Positions 35,232 to 45,051 are shown, numbered from the stretch's first letter. The stretch: DNA of 64,000 bases from Cyanothece sp. BG0011 (GCF_003013815.1 NZ_PRLH01000183.1:26892-90891); one strand, 5' to 3'. Notes: generated from the letters alone by a model not told the origin. Numbers and translations are program-made.

Positions 35232-35858
35232 CTATACTTCTGATGATTTAGAAGCAGACAATTCTCGTGATTCTAATTCGCTCAAACGTTCAGGTAACTG
35301 TAACGAAGTTACAATACCATCTTCTGTGGGCAAAGTATCAGGAATAAAGTCACGACGGGCTAAAACGATCGCTCCTACCATAGCCATTAATAAGAGAACA
35401 GAAGCTAACTCAAAGGGTAAAAGAAAATCACTAAAGAAATGTTTCCCAATTTCGACAACTGTATTTTCAATTAATCCAGGAGCATTACTTTCTAAAGTCC
35501 AAGGGGTAATTAAAACCATCGTTGCCAATAAAGCAAAGAGTCCCCCACAAACTAACGCTGTTGCACCTCTTTTAACCCAGCGTCCGGGTAAGTTTGCATA
35601 ATCTTGTTTTTTATTGACCAACATAATAGCAAACAAGATTAAAACGTTGACTGCACCTACATAAATTAACACCTGGGCAGCCGCCACAAAATCAGCATTC
35701 AATAAAACATAAATCCCTGAAATACTGATAAAGACACCACCCAATAAGAAGGCAGAATAAACAATATTTTCCAATAACACCACACCCAAAGCCGCAATAA
35801 TCACTAAGGCTGCTAAGATGGCAAACGAAATAACTTGAACTCCCTCAGCTAAATTCAC
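35232..35858 (-). CDS. ndhG: NAD(P)H-quinone oxidoreductase subunit 6 (NuoJ type)
   Basis: 208 residues with five transmembrane helices. FAAAQVLIYVGAVNVLILFAI-type helix (ADFVAAAQVLIYVGAVNVLI) with the pi-bulge helix of NuoJ is clear. The C-terminal soluble tail is Ser/Glu-rich. Third gene of the operon, 86 nt downstream of ndhI. Confidence 0.95.
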   Translation of the reverse strand: MNLAEGVQVISFAILAALVIIAALGVVLLENIVYSAFLLGGVFISISGIYVLLNADFVAAAQVLIYVGAVNVLILFAIMLVNKKQDYANLPGRWVKRGATALVCGGLFALLATMVLITPWTLESNAPGLIENTVVEIGKHFFSDFLLPFELASVLLLMAMVGAIVLARRDFIPDTLPTEDGIVTSLQLPERLSELESRELSASKSSEV

Positions 35859-35944
35859 GTTGATTGATACTCCTTTTCTTACTTAATCGTTGAGAGTAGA
35901 ATAGTTGATGGAAAATTAATCTTTTCTCACCAACTATCCTTAGT

Positions 35945-36535
35945 TTAGGAAGACGCTTCTGCTTCTTCGATGATTTCTTCAGGGCGTTTACCCGCTCGCT
36001 GAGAGCCTTCCGGTAAATCATGGGGACTGATCACCCCTTTAGGTAAATAACCTAACTCTCGTAAAGGCGTTACCATTGGGTCTTGAGTGACTTTATAAGG
36101 TAACCGTCCCAAGGCCACGTTATCGTAATTGAGTTCATGGCGATCGTAGGCCGCGAGTTCATATTCTTCGGTCATGGATAAACAATTAGTGGGACAATAT
36201 TCCACACAATTACCGCAGAAGATACAAACCCCGAAATCAATACTATAGTGTTTGAGTTCTTTCTTTTTCGCGTCCTTATTAAATTCCCAATCCACCACAG
36301 GCAGATTAATGGGACAAACACGGACACACACTTCACAAGCAATACACTTGTCAAATTCAAAGTGAATTCTACCCCGATATCGTTCTGAGGGAATCAACTT
36401 TTCGTAAGGATATTGGACTGTGACGGGACGACGACGCATATGATCGAAGGTTACGGATAACCCTTGACCGATATATTTGGCCGCTTCTACTGTACCTTTG
36501 GCGTAATCGCCCACTTGTTTGAGAATGCTAAACAT
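35945..36535 (-). CDS. ndhI: NAD(P)H-quinone oxidoreductase subunit I, 2x[4Fe-4S] ferredoxin-like
   Basis: 196 residues. Two CxxCxxCxxxCP motifs: [19 protein letters not shown] and [19 protein letters not shown], ligating the N6a and N6b clusters that carry electrons to the quinone site. An N-terminal amphipathic helix ([20 protein letters not shown]) is as in NuoI. It lies 33 nt after ndhA. Confidence 0.96.
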   Translation of the reverse strand: MFSILKQVGDYAKGTVEAAKYIGQGLSVTFDHMRRRPVTVQYPYEKLIPSERYRGRIHFEFDKCIACEVCVRVCPINLPVVDWEFNKDAKKKELKHYSIDFGVCIFCGNCVEYCPTNCLSMTEEYELAAYDRHELNYDNVALGRLPYKVTQDPMVTPLRELGYLPKGVISPHDLPEGSQRAGKRPEEIIEEAEASS

Positions 36536-36568
36536 GATTGGTCTTCCCTATTGTGTTAACAAACAATA

Positions 36569-37687
36569 TTAACCGCCGAATGCCATGGGAAAGGCTAATT
36601 TCAAGGCAGCCGTTAATAAGAGATTCACCAGAGAGACAGGTAAGAGGAATTTCCAGCCCAAGTCTAATAATTGGTCAATGCGGACACGGGGAACGGTCCA
36701 CCGCATGAGAATCGCAATAAACACCAAGAAATAGGCTTTCAATACAGTCATGGTAATGCCTAAAGAGGCAGTAATGACCTGTAACCAAGAACTGTCTTCA
36801 CTCACCCCTAACCATCCGGCTAACTTATCTAAGGGAACAGGAAACTCCCACCCCCCTAAGTATAGGATGGCAAAAACCAGAGCAGATAACACTAAGTTGA
36901 CGTAAGACCCGAGATAAAAAAGGGCAAATTTCATGCCAGCGTATTCGGTTTGATAGCCGGCGACGATTTCCTCTTCTGCTTCAGGTAAGTCAAAGGGTAG
37001 GCGTTCACATTCAGCTAAAGCAGCGATCCAAAAGATGAAAAAGCCCACCGGTTGTCGCCAAATATTCCAGCCTAAAATACCGTATCCTGATTGTTGTTCA
37101 ACGATGTCGATGGTACTGAGGCTATTGGACATCATGACAATGGCTAAAACCGATAAAGCCAAAGGAATTTCATAACTGATTGATTGTGCAGCAGCCCGTA
37201 AACCCCCTAAAAGGGAATACTTATTATTAGAAGCGTATCCCGCCATTAATAAGCCAATGGGAGCAATACTCGATAAAGCGATCCAGAAAAAGATCCCCAC
37301 ATTAAGGTCAGTAATCACGAGATTTTGACCAAAGGGGACAATTAAATAGGACACGAAGACGGGTAACACCACTAAAACAGGTCCGAGGGTAAATAACCAG
37401 GGATCGGCTTTAGCAGGGATAATATCTTCTTTAAAGACTAATTTAATGCCGTCTGCTACGGGTTGCAGTACCCCCAATGGGCCAGCATATTCGGGGCCAA
37501 TCCGTTGCTGGGCTGCAGCGGAGATTTTTCTTTCTAGCCAAACGACGACCAAAACTCCCACCGTTGCGCCAATAATCATTAAAAAGGAGGGGAAAGGAAT
37601 CCATAGGGCTTTGGCCGCCCCACTAGGTATTCCTATCTGGTTCAGAGATTCGATAAAACTTGCTTGTAGGTCGATTCCTGAGTTCAT
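36569..37687 (-). CDS. ndhA: NAD(P)H-quinone oxidoreductase subunit 1 (NuoH type)
   Basis: 372 residues, about eight transmembrane helices. Family blocks: [21 protein letters not shown] near residue 50, [20 protein letters not shown] and the [14 protein letters not shown] region of the quinone-binding site, and [22 protein letters not shown] near the C-terminus. First gene of ndhAIGE, as in other cyanobacteria and chloroplasts. Confidence 0.97.
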   Translation of the reverse strand: MNSGIDLQASFIESLNQIGIPSGAAKALWIPFPSFLMIIGATVGVLVVVWLERKISAAAQQRIGPEYAGPLGVLQPVADGIKLVFKEDIIPAKADPWLFTLGPVLVVLPVFVSYLIVPFGQNLVITDLNVGIFFWIALSSIAPIGLLMAGYASNNKYSLLGGLRAAAQSISYEIPLALSVLAIVMMSNSLSTIDIVEQQSGYGILGWNIWRQPVGFFIFWIAALAECERLPFDLPEAEEEIVAGYQTEYAGMKFALFYLGSYVNLVLSALVFAILYLGGWEFPVPLDKLAGWLGVSEDSSWLQVITASLGITMTVLKAYFLVFIAILMRWTVPRVRIDQLLDLGWKFLLPVSLVNLLLTAALKLAFPMAFGG

Positions 37688-37892
37688 TGTAGTTAAGACA
37701 GGTTATAAGTTCTTATCCTTATGTTCATTGCTTAGTATATCGCTGTCTGTAGGGTAGGTTAGTCAGTTTTAGGTTAATTCCTGAAATTCTATCTTGAGTA
37801 TTACCCTAGTGCTAGGGTTTTTTGATTTAACTATTGCGCAACAGTAACAGTGACTCAGATGGAAGAACTCAGTTTCGTGCTGAACATTTGTT

Positions 37893-38357
37893 CTAAATGA
37901 TTTCTGTCCATTTTTGGGCTTCTATGAAACGACTTAAATGTTTAACGTTCGTGGTTGCAATTACTACTCTTTGGCCAGGATATTCTTGTTGAAGTAATTG
38001 ACAAGTTGCTCCAATAATTATATCGACATCAATATTATCAATTTCAGCCGTTGGTATTCCTAAACGACGAGTTTCTGCCCATAATTCTGCAGCGTATCTA
38101 AGAATAATAGGATTAACAAGAAGAAAATTAATTAAGTTGTGTAATTCATCCAAGTTATTTAATCCTTGTTTTTGTATTTTTGACTCACCTCCTAGTAATA
38201 GTCCTCGTCTAACTTCATAGTCACAAATGTCTGAACTAACCAGATTAAATCCTCTTGATAGACAAGAATAAAGCCATTCTTGACTTTTAATAACTTCTTT
38301 TCTTTTGTTAGGAGAAGATAGTATTCCTAAAACTCCTGTGTCAATAAAAATAATCAT
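37893..38357 (-). CDS. PIN-domain protein, probable type II toxin
   Basis: 154 residues. It starts with MIIFIDTGVLG, the first PIN-domain acidic position; a mid-protein SSDICDYEVRRGLL supplies the conserved Glu; and the later Asp pair lies in IDNIDVDIIIGATCQ. Relatives are VapC-type RNases that cleave tRNA or mRNA. The ATG overlaps the stop of the upstream 82-residue gene by four bases (ATGA), the usual antitoxin-toxin order. Confidence 0.75.
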   Translation of the reverse strand: MIIFIDTGVLGILSSPNKRKEVIKSQEWLYSCLSRGFNLVSSDICDYEVRRGLLLGGESKIQKQGLNNLDELHNLINFLLVNPIILRYAAELWAETRRLGIPTAEIDNIDVDIIIGATCQLLQQEYPGQRVVIATTNVKHLSRFIEAQKWTEII

Positions 38358-38602
38358 TCTTCACTGTATAATTTATGTCCTTCTGGTCGGAAACTATCGA
38401 TAGTTTTTTTGAATTCTTCCCAATATTCTGCCCTAGCTTTTGCTTCTTCTTCGCTGATTTCTTCTGCTTTGTTCTCTTCTATCCATTTTCTTAGTTTTTC
38501 CATCAACGGTTTATTTTTTTCCAGTTGTTCTTCTGGAGTTCGACCATAATGTTTCATGTAAGGTTCAAAAAAATTTTGATGTTCTTTCGTTTCTTGAGTC
38601 AT
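38354..38602 (-). CDS. Putative antitoxin of the PIN-domain pair
   Basis: 82 residues, very charged and mostly helical (Glu/Lys-rich: KPLMEKLRKWIEENKAEEIS). No classical DNA-binding motif is clear. Four-base overlap with the PIN gene and its position upstream are the main evidence. AGGAG lies at good spacing before the ATG. I do not recognise the family. Confidence 0.6.
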   Translation of the reverse strand: MTQETKEHQNFFEPYMKHYGRTPEEQLEKNKPLMEKLRKWIEENKAEEISEEEAKARAEYWEEFKKTIDSFRPEGHKLYSEE

Positions 38603-38772
38603 ATTTTTTTCTCCTCATTAGTTTAGATTCAGTTACTCTTATTCTATACCAATTAATAAGTCAAGGGCTTGTTTGACTTCAGTAGTTGAAACAATTTCCA
38701 TAATGACACTTTTTATTTTGATTATAAACAATTGCTATAAGTAGGTACAGCATAATTAAACAAACAATACTT

Positions 38773-38797
38773 GTAAGGTGGGCGATGCCCACCCTAC
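38773..38797. repeat. 25-bp palindrome, GTAAGGTGGG subtype
   Basis: GTAAGGTGGG, centre CGATG, CCCACCCTAC. It lies in the ~340-nt gap before the PEP-CTERM gene. That gap also holds an 18-codon minus-strand frame (38646-38702, MEIVSTTEVKQALDLLIGIE), possibly a remnant, but nothing else. Confidence 0.85.
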
Positions 38798-38945
38798 GTT
38801 CATTTATAACCTCGCCAAAGCCAAGCTAGAAAGCAATTATAGCCGATTCCTTGACAAAATGAGAGGGGGGGTAGAATTACCGTGCTTATTTTATCTTAAA
38901 AGGCAATTTTCCAATAAAAATCAAAATTGTGAGGATTAATTAACC

Positions 38946-39554
38946 ATGTATGCACTTCGTTCCCTATCATCTGCCGTAATGGGAATCATCCCAGCATTTG
39001 CACTATTACTAAGCTTTCCTACCCAAGCTAATGCTACTAATCTTATTTTTAGTGGTTCATTTTCATCTTCAGGAATTCCTAGTGAGTTTGACACCACTCC
39101 CGATCCCTTTTCAGGAACCTGGGAATTTGAATTTGATGACAGTCAGATAACCGGCGGATTTCAATTTTTTCAGGTTCCCCTGACTCAGTTAACTTTAACC
39201 CCAGATGTCATTGGCTCTACCACTTTCGATTTAAGCAATACAATTGGTGTATTGCTTTATAATGGTGAATTAATTGATCTGCAGATTGAAGGATTCCCAT
39301 TTGGGGGGCACTCAGGAAATAATGATGATTTTAATGTTAATTATGATCCTGCAACTGGTCTTTTAGACACTTTTTCTGGGATCACAATCTCAAATGCTGG
39401 CGATAACACTATTTTGATTGTTGAACCAGATAATGTCTCTGGATCATTCACTGTTAGTGAAGCACCAACTGCTCAAGTTCCAGAACCAACATCTGTTTTA
39501 GGGTTATTAGCGGTTGGTTCCATCACTGCTTTAACTCGCAAACGCAAAGGATAA
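38946..39554 (+). CDS. PEP-CTERM exported protein
   Basis: 202 residues. The signal peptide ends near TQANA (about residue 30). The mature part is beta-rich with FSGSFSSSG...FSGTWEFEFDDSQI and a Gly/Asn-rich region. The C-terminal sorting signal is complete: VPEPTSVLGLLAVGSITA followed by LTRKRKG. Such proteins are processed by exosortase and reach the surface or exopolysaccharide. An intrinsic terminator follows at 39589. Confidence 0.88.
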   Translation: MYALRSLSSAVMGIIPAFALLLSFPTQANATNLIFSGSFSSSGIPSEFDTTPDPFSGTWEFEFDDSQITGGFQFFQVPLTQLTLTPDVIGSTTFDLSNTIGVLLYNGELIDLQIEGFPFGGHSGNNDDFNVNYDPATGLLDTFSGITISNAGDNTILIVEPDNVSGSFTVSEAPTAQVPEPTSVLGLLAVGSITALTRKRKG

Positions 39555-39588
39555 ATTCAACAAGAATAATTAATTTAATATTGGGTGT

Positions 39589-39616
39589 GAGGGAGGTTAA
39601 ACCCCCTCTTTTTTTT
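39589..39616 (+). terminator. Intrinsic terminator of the PEP-CTERM gene
   Basis: GAGGGAGG and CCCCCTC form a stem with a TTAAA loop (one mismatch), followed by eight T residues at 39609-39616. Confidence 0.8.
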
Positions 39617-39669
39617 GGGTTAAATTCTAGTTGATCTTTTACAATAGAGTTAAATATAAATTAATAACA

Positions 39670-40218
39670 ATGACTTCAATTATTTATAAATGGTCGATAG
39701 ATGAATGGCACGAACTGGTTAACTCTGGAATCTTAGAAGGAAAACCGGTTGAACTTTTGGAAGGAGATATTATTGAAATGAGTCCAGAGGGGATAGAACA
39801 TAGCTATACAAATCAATCTGTAAGTGATTATCTAAGAGATTTGCTTAAAGGAAAAGCACAAATAAGAGAATCTCACCCCATAACTTTAGATAATTCTGAA
39901 CCAGAACCAGATATCGCTATTGTTCGACTCCCTGAAACTATTTATCGTCATCATCATCCTTATCCTCAAGATATCTACTGGTTAATTGAAGTCTCGAATA
40001 AGACACTGAAAAAAGATTTAGAACAGAAAATTATTACCTATGCACGTAATAAAATTCCTGAATATTGGGTAATCGACTTGAAAAACAAAAAGCTAATTGT
40101 TCATACTCAACCCCAAAATAATAACTACTCAGAAATTACTGAATATTTATCAGGAAAAATTACATCACAAGCATTTCCTTATATCGAGATTAACTTAGGA
40201 AAATTGTTACTTTACTAA
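39670..40218 (+). CDS. Uma2-family putative endonuclease (DUF820)
   Basis: 182 residues from ATG 39670 (MTSIIYKWSIDEW); an upstream in-frame ATG at 39631 would overlap the terminator region. Uma2 blocks: VELLEGDIIEMSPEGIEHS, PEPDIAIVRLP, and IYWLIEVSNKTLKKDLEQKIITYAR, with the PD-(D/E)XK-type catalytic positions. The family is hugely expanded in cyanobacteria; its role is unknown. Not part of a visible operon. Confidence 0.9.
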   Translation: MTSIIYKWSIDEWHELVNSGILEGKPVELLEGDIIEMSPEGIEHSYTNQSVSDYLRDLLKGKAQIRESHPITLDNSEPEPDIAIVRLPETIYRHHHPYPQDIYWLIEVSNKTLKKDLEQKIITYARNKIPEYWVIDLKNKKLIVHTQPQNNNYSEITEYLSGKITSQAFPYIEINLGKLLLY

Positions 40219-40236
40219 TTTTGAGCATCTTTAGCA

Positions 40237-41046
40237 TTAAATACTAATTTCTTCAATTTCATCGATCATTGAAAATAAATCACTATTCTCTTCTACTTCA
40301 TCAATATCGGATTTTTCAGAGAAAAATGATTGATAATAAGGACAGTTACTTTCACAATTTTCACGATGAGGAAAATCAATATTATTTTGATTATAATCTA
40401 ATAAGTAGTTATCTAGATTACTTAATAAACTTTCTAATTCTAGAGTTGTTTTGTTATGTAAATTTTGATTATATTCAAACTTTAAAAATTGAGGTTCATG
40501 TGGAATTTTGACAAACCAATAAGTCATAGAAATTTGTTCAGGTAAATAATCAGAAGTTTCTGCTAATAAATATAAATATAATTTCGTTTGCCAATTATTC
40601 TCTAATTTTTTCTTATTTTGAGGTTGTAAATATGTTTTCCAGTCTAAAATCTCTGCTTGATTTTCGTTAATAATGAGTAAATCATAAATAGCAGTTAATA
40701 AATAATTACCTTTTTCTAAAGAGCGAGAATGTTCTGCTTCTTTCCAAGAGTCCAAGTTAAGATTATGTTGTTCATTAACTGCCTTCAATAAAGCCTCGAC
40801 TATTTTTTTTAAGTCTTGATTAACGTCTAAAATTGAATCTAGAGGCAAGTCTAAAAAATATTGCTGCATTAATTGATGAAATTGATTACCCCAAAGCAAA
40901 TTGTCTTGAATTTCTGGACTAACAGGTGAACCTAACTGTTCTAAATAAAGGCGTTGAAATTGAGGAGGACATAGTTCTAAAAGATTTAATTGTACTTGAG
41001 AGAGACGAATTAAAGATTGATTATGAGAATCATCAATATTATTCAT
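40237..41046 (-). CDS. PD-(D/E)XK nuclease-superfamily protein
   Basis: 269 residues. AIYDLLIINENQAEILDWKT gives the Asp and D-x-K catalytic residues, and NNWQTKLYLYLLAE supplies the motif with Gln/Tyr typical of RecB-like nucleases. Near the C-terminus ENCESNCPYY has two Cys that could belong to an Fe-S-type cluster; the N-terminal SLIRLSQVQLNLLELCPPQF has one more. A Glu-rich tail follows. Cas4/AddB-like relatives are possible, but no cas genes are adjacent, so a repair role is more likely. Confidence 0.75.
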   Translation of the reverse strand: MNNIDDSHNQSLIRLSQVQLNLLELCPPQFQRLYLEQLGSPVSPEIQDNLLWGNQFHQLMQQYFLDLPLDSILDVNQDLKKIVEALLKAVNEQHNLNLDSWKEAEHSRSLEKGNYLLTAIYDLLIINENQAEILDWKTYLQPQNKKKLENNWQTKLYLYLLAETSDYLPEQISMTYWFVKIPHEPQFLKFEYNQNLHNKTTLELESLLSNLDNYLLDYNQNNIDFPHRENCESNCPYYQSFFSEKSDIDEVEENSDLFSMIDEIEEISI

Positions 41047-41055
41047 AAGAAAAAA

Positions 41056-41083
41056 ATAGGGATCAACGAGCGTTGACCCCTAT
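41056..41083. repeat. 28-bp imperfect palindrome, ATAGGGATCAACG subtype
   Basis: ATAGGGATCAACGAGCGTTGACCCCTAT is a diverged member of the GTAGGGGTCAACG palindrome family (compare 3601). It lies between the nuclease and pilQ genes. Confidence 0.7.
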
Positions 41084-41120
41084 AAGATATCAAATTTTGT
41101 AGTAACTATTCACTGTTTAA

Positions 41121-43442
41121 TTAAGGAATTAACTGAACAGGGAAACCTTGATCCCGTAGAACATCAGCCGTTCCTCGTCCGGGTTGATAATTGTAACCCC
41201 ATTGACCGTTATCGTGGAGAATTTGAGGAGTTAATAAGACAATAACCTCAGTTCGTTGAGAACTATCCGTTTGACTTCTAAATAAAGCCCCAAGCAAAGG
41301 AATATCCCCCAATAAAGGAACCTTACTGGTAGTAGATTGATCCGTTTCACTAATAATCCCCGATAAGATTAAAGTTTGGCCATCCCTGAGGCGAATTAAA
41401 CCAGAACTCAATTCTCGACGGTTCAAGAGGAAGAGATTATTCGTACCACCATCAGCCCCAGCATCAAAGGATTGAACATCTCCAACTGCAGCAATGGTAG
41501 GACTAACAGTGAGATTAATATAACCATTATCATCAATTTTATCGACGTTAATGGCTAAGGTTAAACCCGCATCTTGTAAAACCGGGGTTGTAGTCCGCAC
41601 ACCACTGAGAGGGTCAACCTGAGTTGTGATATTTTCAATCACCTTTTGAGTCAGTTTAACCGTGGCTTCTTGTCCTTCTTGAACCACGAGAGTCGGGTCA
41701 GTAAGCACTTTAGCGTTACCGCTTTGGATATTAGTTTCAATTTGGGCTAAGAAGCGTCTGGGAAATTGGAAGAAACTAGGAAGGCCCGCTTCTGCTGTGG
41801 CGATGCTTCCGGGGGTAACGGTGGTGGTCACAATTCCCGTTTCAGGATCGAAGGTTCTCTCAAAGGTATCCGGTTCTCCTGGGGTAATATCAGTAATCCC
41901 TGCAAGGGTAGGGTCTATCGAAACACCGGCCACCCGTCCAAAAAATTGTGCATCTCTAGGTATACGAATTAAGTTTCCTGCATCATCGAGCAGCAGAGTT
42001 CCGCCTCCTTGTCCTGGAGCAATGATAGAGCGATTAAAATCAATAAAGGTATTACCGTCGAGCAAGGGGTTATCAATGACGGGGGGATTAATCACTCGAC
42101 TCGGCGCATTGTTAATATCATCACCACTCACAGGACTAAAGCCCCCAAACCGTAATATCGCAGCCCCATCGTCTTGAACAATAAAAGCATCGTCAGAACC
42201 AAAGGAGAAGTTACTGCTAAAGGATTGATCATTGGTGAGAGTGACATCTACCACCTTGACGTTAACCGCAACTTGACGACGACGGGCATCCATTTGGGTC
42301 AATAGGGAGGTCGCCACTTGAACATCACGGGGTTCTCCCACCAAGGTGACCGTATTGAGACGGTCGTCAGAAGAGACGGTTAAGCCCTTGAGTAACATTG
42401 GACCGGCTGATCCCTCACCGGCTTGGGAGGTCAAAGATTCGAGGGTACTGGGGAGTTCTCTGCGTCCGACCACCCGTTGGGTTAAAGGGTCGATAATGTC
42501 TTCGGTTTGGGTCACTAACCGTTGAAACTCTGCCCCTTGGGAGGCTAAAAATACCCCTGCGTTAGCGGATTTTACCTGGTTAAGCCGTAAAGTACGACTG
42601 ACTAAGTTACGGGCTGCTTGGGGTAAGCGAGACCCCACAAATACGGTGCGGCCTCGGCGGTTGGCCTGTAATCCCGAAATCATCAACACCGAGTTAAAGA
42701 CATCTTCGACGGGTTCATTTTCTAAATCTAAGGATACCGTCGGTTCCGTTGCGGTTTGTCCCTGTGCTTGACCTTGACCACCCCCAGGGGTATCGGTAAA
42801 CACCAAGTTAACCCCGGCAAAACGGGCGAGTACCGCTAGGACTTCTCTGGCCGGTGCTTCTCTGAGTACCAACCGTGGCACAATGGCACTGCTGCCTAAA
42901 TCGATTTCAGACTCCCCTGCATTAATATTCGAGATAGCCATGTCTCCCACCGGTGGAGCGATCGCCCGGGGTAATGTGGGGGCCACAGGCATGGTGGGTT
43001 GTAAGCTATCAGGAATAGAACTACCGTTAGATCGAATAATAACTTCAGGGTTGGGGACGAGAACTTCTGACTCACTCATAGGGCCAGAAGGGGGGTTAGG
43101 GGTAGGCGCTTGATAGATTTGTTCTGGGGGTGGGGAATAGTTGGGAATTTGAGCAATAAAGGGGTTGGTGAATTTCTCCTCAGACAAATCTGAAGCCATC
43201 ACAGAAACTTTATTGCGATCGCTGTTGGGATTGACCTCTGGTAATTTAGCACTGAGTTGTTTAAAGAGGGACTGAGTTTGGGGGAAACTCTCGTTTTCTT
43301 CCCCTAATGCCTCTTGGCCGATTGCTCGATAATCTATCTTCTCAAAGACAGATTGAGACTCGTCTGATGCCATGACAGGTTCATGACAGAGGAGCATTAA
43401 TAAGACTCCACCGGTCATAAGCGGATAATGATACTGTTTCAC
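41121..43442 (-). CDS. pilQ: Type IV pilus secretin PilQ
   Basis: 773 residues. The signal peptide MKQYHYPLMTGGVLLMLLCH ends near VMA. The N-terminal ~170 residues are Pro-rich and low complexity. Then come secretin N-domains (LREAPAREVLAVLARFAGVNLVF; VSSDDRLNTVTLVGEPRDV) and the secretin core ending VPLLGDIPLLGALFRSQ and TEVIVLLTPQIL. It forms the outer-membrane pore for type IV pili used in motility and DNA uptake. Last gene of pilM-N-O-Q; cyanobacteria lack pilP, as here. Confidence 0.95.
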   Translation of the reverse strand: MKQYHYPLMTGGVLLMLLCHEPVMASDESQSVFEKIDYRAIGQEALGEENESFPQTQSLFKQLSAKLPEVNPNSDRNKVSVMASDLSEEKFTNPFIAQIPNYSPPPEQIYQAPTPNPPSGPMSESEVLVPNPEVIIRSNGSSIPDSLQPTMPVAPTLPRAIAPPVGDMAISNINAGESEIDLGSSAIVPRLVLREAPAREVLAVLARFAGVNLVFTDTPGGGQGQAQGQTATEPTVSLDLENEPVEDVFNSVLMISGLQANRRGRTVFVGSRLPQAARNLVSRTLRLNQVKSANAGVFLASQGAEFQRLVTQTEDIIDPLTQRVVGRRELPSTLESLTSQAGEGSAGPMLLKGLTVSSDDRLNTVTLVGEPRDVQVATSLLTQMDARRRQVAVNVKVVDVTLTNDQSFSSNFSFGSDDAFIVQDDGAAILRFGGFSPVSGDDINNAPSRVINPPVIDNPLLDGNTFIDFNRSIIAPGQGGGTLLLDDAGNLIRIPRDAQFFGRVAGVSIDPTLAGITDITPGEPDTFERTFDPETGIVTTTVTPGSIATAEAGLPSFFQFPRRFLAQIETNIQSGNAKVLTDPTLVVQEGQEATVKLTQKVIENITTQVDPLSGVRTTTPVLQDAGLTLAINVDKIDDNGYINLTVSPTIAAVGDVQSFDAGADGGTNNLFLLNRRELSSGLIRLRDGQTLILSGIISETDQSTTSKVPLLGDIPLLGALFRSQTDSSQRTEVIVLLTPQILHDNGQWGYNYQPGRGTADVLRDQGFPVQLIP

Positions 43443-43531
43443 GGTTCACTCCTTGTTTACACACACAAAAACACACACACATCATGTCAGCTAATGCAAT
43501 TAGTGACTATTTTAATCATGACAGATGAAGA

Positions 43532-44320
43532 TTATTGTCCTTCTTCTGAGGTTTCTTCTTCTGGCGTTAATTCTGCCACTTCTTCTGGACTTAAAGGTAA
43601 GATAGCATCTAAGGTAAAACTGGTTTCTAAAGAATCGTTGCCTTTAGCTCTTGCTTGCCCAGTGGTAACGGTTTGTCCTCCTTGTTGCCTCACGTCAACA
43701 ATGTCAATGACAAACTGTTCTTCAGCTAAACTAGAGTTGAGTCCTTGGATAACTAATAAGGGTTGTAGCCGTTCTAAATCCCTAAGAAGACTTTGAGTCG
43801 AGCCAAAATCCCCCTTAACTGTTAAGTTAAATTGTTGCCGTTTGAGACGACCATTGACTCCTTCTCCTAGGGAGCCATCGTTAACTACGGTAATGGTTCC
43901 ATTGGGTTGGAAACTGACTAATTCGGCTTGGTGTTTTTGCACCAGTTGATTAACATCAAAGAGAAGGGTTTTGAGACTTTCTTCGCTCGAAAACAAGGAT
44001 AAGACCTGGTTTCTTAAGGCTTCTGATTCTCTCAATTTTTGCTCAGCATCTAACATTTTTTTGCTGAGTTCCCCTGATTCTTGCTGGGCGACTTGACCGA
44101 GTTTTTCAGTTTCGGTGGCTCTGAGTTGAGTATAGTTATCGTAGGCGGGTTTAACAAAGGTCAATCCGACATACACTGAACCCACCAATCCCAATAATCC
44201 TAAGCAAATGCCACTGACTTGTGGGGTAAAGGTGATGCCGAAAGCCGTCGGATAACTACTACCCAGGTCATCAAAATCTACATCGGTTTGTGTGCTAGTA
44301 AATTCTTCTGAAAAGGTCAT
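43532..44320 (-). CDS. pilO: Type IV pilus assembly protein PilO
   Basis: 262 residues. One N-terminal transmembrane helix (QVSGICLGLLGLVGSVYVGL, about 34-53), a periplasmic coiled coil (EKLGQVAQQESGELSKKMLD), then a ferredoxin-like fold with FNLTVKGDFGSTQSLLRDLE. The C-terminus is Glu-rich. The start overlaps the pilN stop by four bases. Forms the inner-membrane alignment complex with PilM and PilN. Confidence 0.92.
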   Translation of the reverse strand: MTFSEEFTSTQTDVDFDDLGSSYPTAFGITFTPQVSGICLGLLGLVGSVYVGLTFVKPAYDNYTQLRATETEKLGQVAQQESGELSKKMLDAEQKLRESEALRNQVLSLFSSEESLKTLLFDVNQLVQKHQAELVSFQPNGTITVVNDGSLGEGVNGRLKRQQFNLTVKGDFGSTQSLLRDLERLQPLLVIQGLNSSLAEEQFVIDIVDVRQQGGQTVTTGQARAKGNDSLETSFTLDAILPLSPEEVAELTPEEETSEEGQ

Positions 44321-45048
44321 GGTTTAAGCACTCCTTGATTTTCAAGCGTTCTAATGCGATTAACAAGACCAATGGCTCCACTCCGAGCAAATTCTTGAAG
44401 CAACTCCGATGAGGGGCGATCGCTGATAGCGGTGATAATGGTATATTTAACCCCTTGGGGAAATTGGATTTCTACATTCTCAGGGGCATTGGTGGTTTCC
44501 ACTGGAAAGTCAGCCAAGGCCGCCGTTTGAATAACCGTTTCTTCTGCTTTGAGCAAGGGAGAACTTTGTAAGGTCAATAAAAAGTCATTGAGAGCGTCGT
44601 AACTCATGGCATAACCCCCAATGGTCACTTCCGTCTCATTTTGGACAATGGAGCCGACTTGAACATTGGCAGGAATTTGTGTTTCAATTTCGTTTAAAAT
44701 GGCTGACCAAGGACGAATCTGATTAAAGACAGTGACCAAAGATTGAATTTCTTGATTATTTTGCTCTACTTTGGCGTTAATTTCTTCAATACTTTGGTTC
44801 TGCGAGCTTAATTGTCCTAGTTGATTGTCCAGTTGTTGGATTCTCTGTTCCGTTGACGACGATAAATGATTCAACAACAATAGAGAACTGGCGGTAATCG
44901 CTGGTAACACCACCATCACTGCCCCACCAATGATTAGGGGCAGTTGCTCTTTTAACGACGGCCCACTGGCTTGGGTGGCTAAGGTTGTTGTTTTACTGCT
45001 AGTCTCAAGATGACGATCTTTAAGAAAATTAATATCTAAACTATACAT
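44317..45048 (-). CDS. pilN: Type IV pilus assembly protein PilN
   Basis: 243 residues. N-terminal SLDINFLKDRH contains the INFL-type motif that binds PilM. One membrane helix (LIIGGAVMVVLPAITASSLL) is followed by a coiled coil (IQQLDNQLGQLSSQNQSIEE) and a periplasmic domain containing IWSAILNEI-like and VQVGSIVQNETEVTIGGYA strands. Three nt from pilM, four-nt overlap with pilO. Confidence 0.93.
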   Translation of the reverse strand: MYSLDINFLKDRHLETSSKTTTLATQASGPSLKEQLPLIIGGAVMVVLPAITASSLLLLNHLSSSTEQRIQQLDNQLGQLSSQNQSIEEINAKVEQNNQEIQSLVTVFNQIRPWSAILNEIETQIPANVQVGSIVQNETEVTIGGYAMSYDALNDFLLTLQSSPLLKAEETVIQTAALADFPVETTNAPENVEIQFPQGVKYTIITAISDRPSSELLQEFARSGAIGLVNRIRTLENQGVLKP

Positions 45049-45051
45049 TGA

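Noticed and set aside
38646..38702. 18-codon minus-strand frame (MEIVSTTEVKQALDLLIGIE)
   Set aside because: Too short to support; it may be a remnant of a lost gene near the toxin-antitoxin pair, but there is no other evidence.
43443..43531. CACACA microsatellite upstream of pilQ
   Set aside because: Short imperfect dinucleotide run; too short to propose phase variation.
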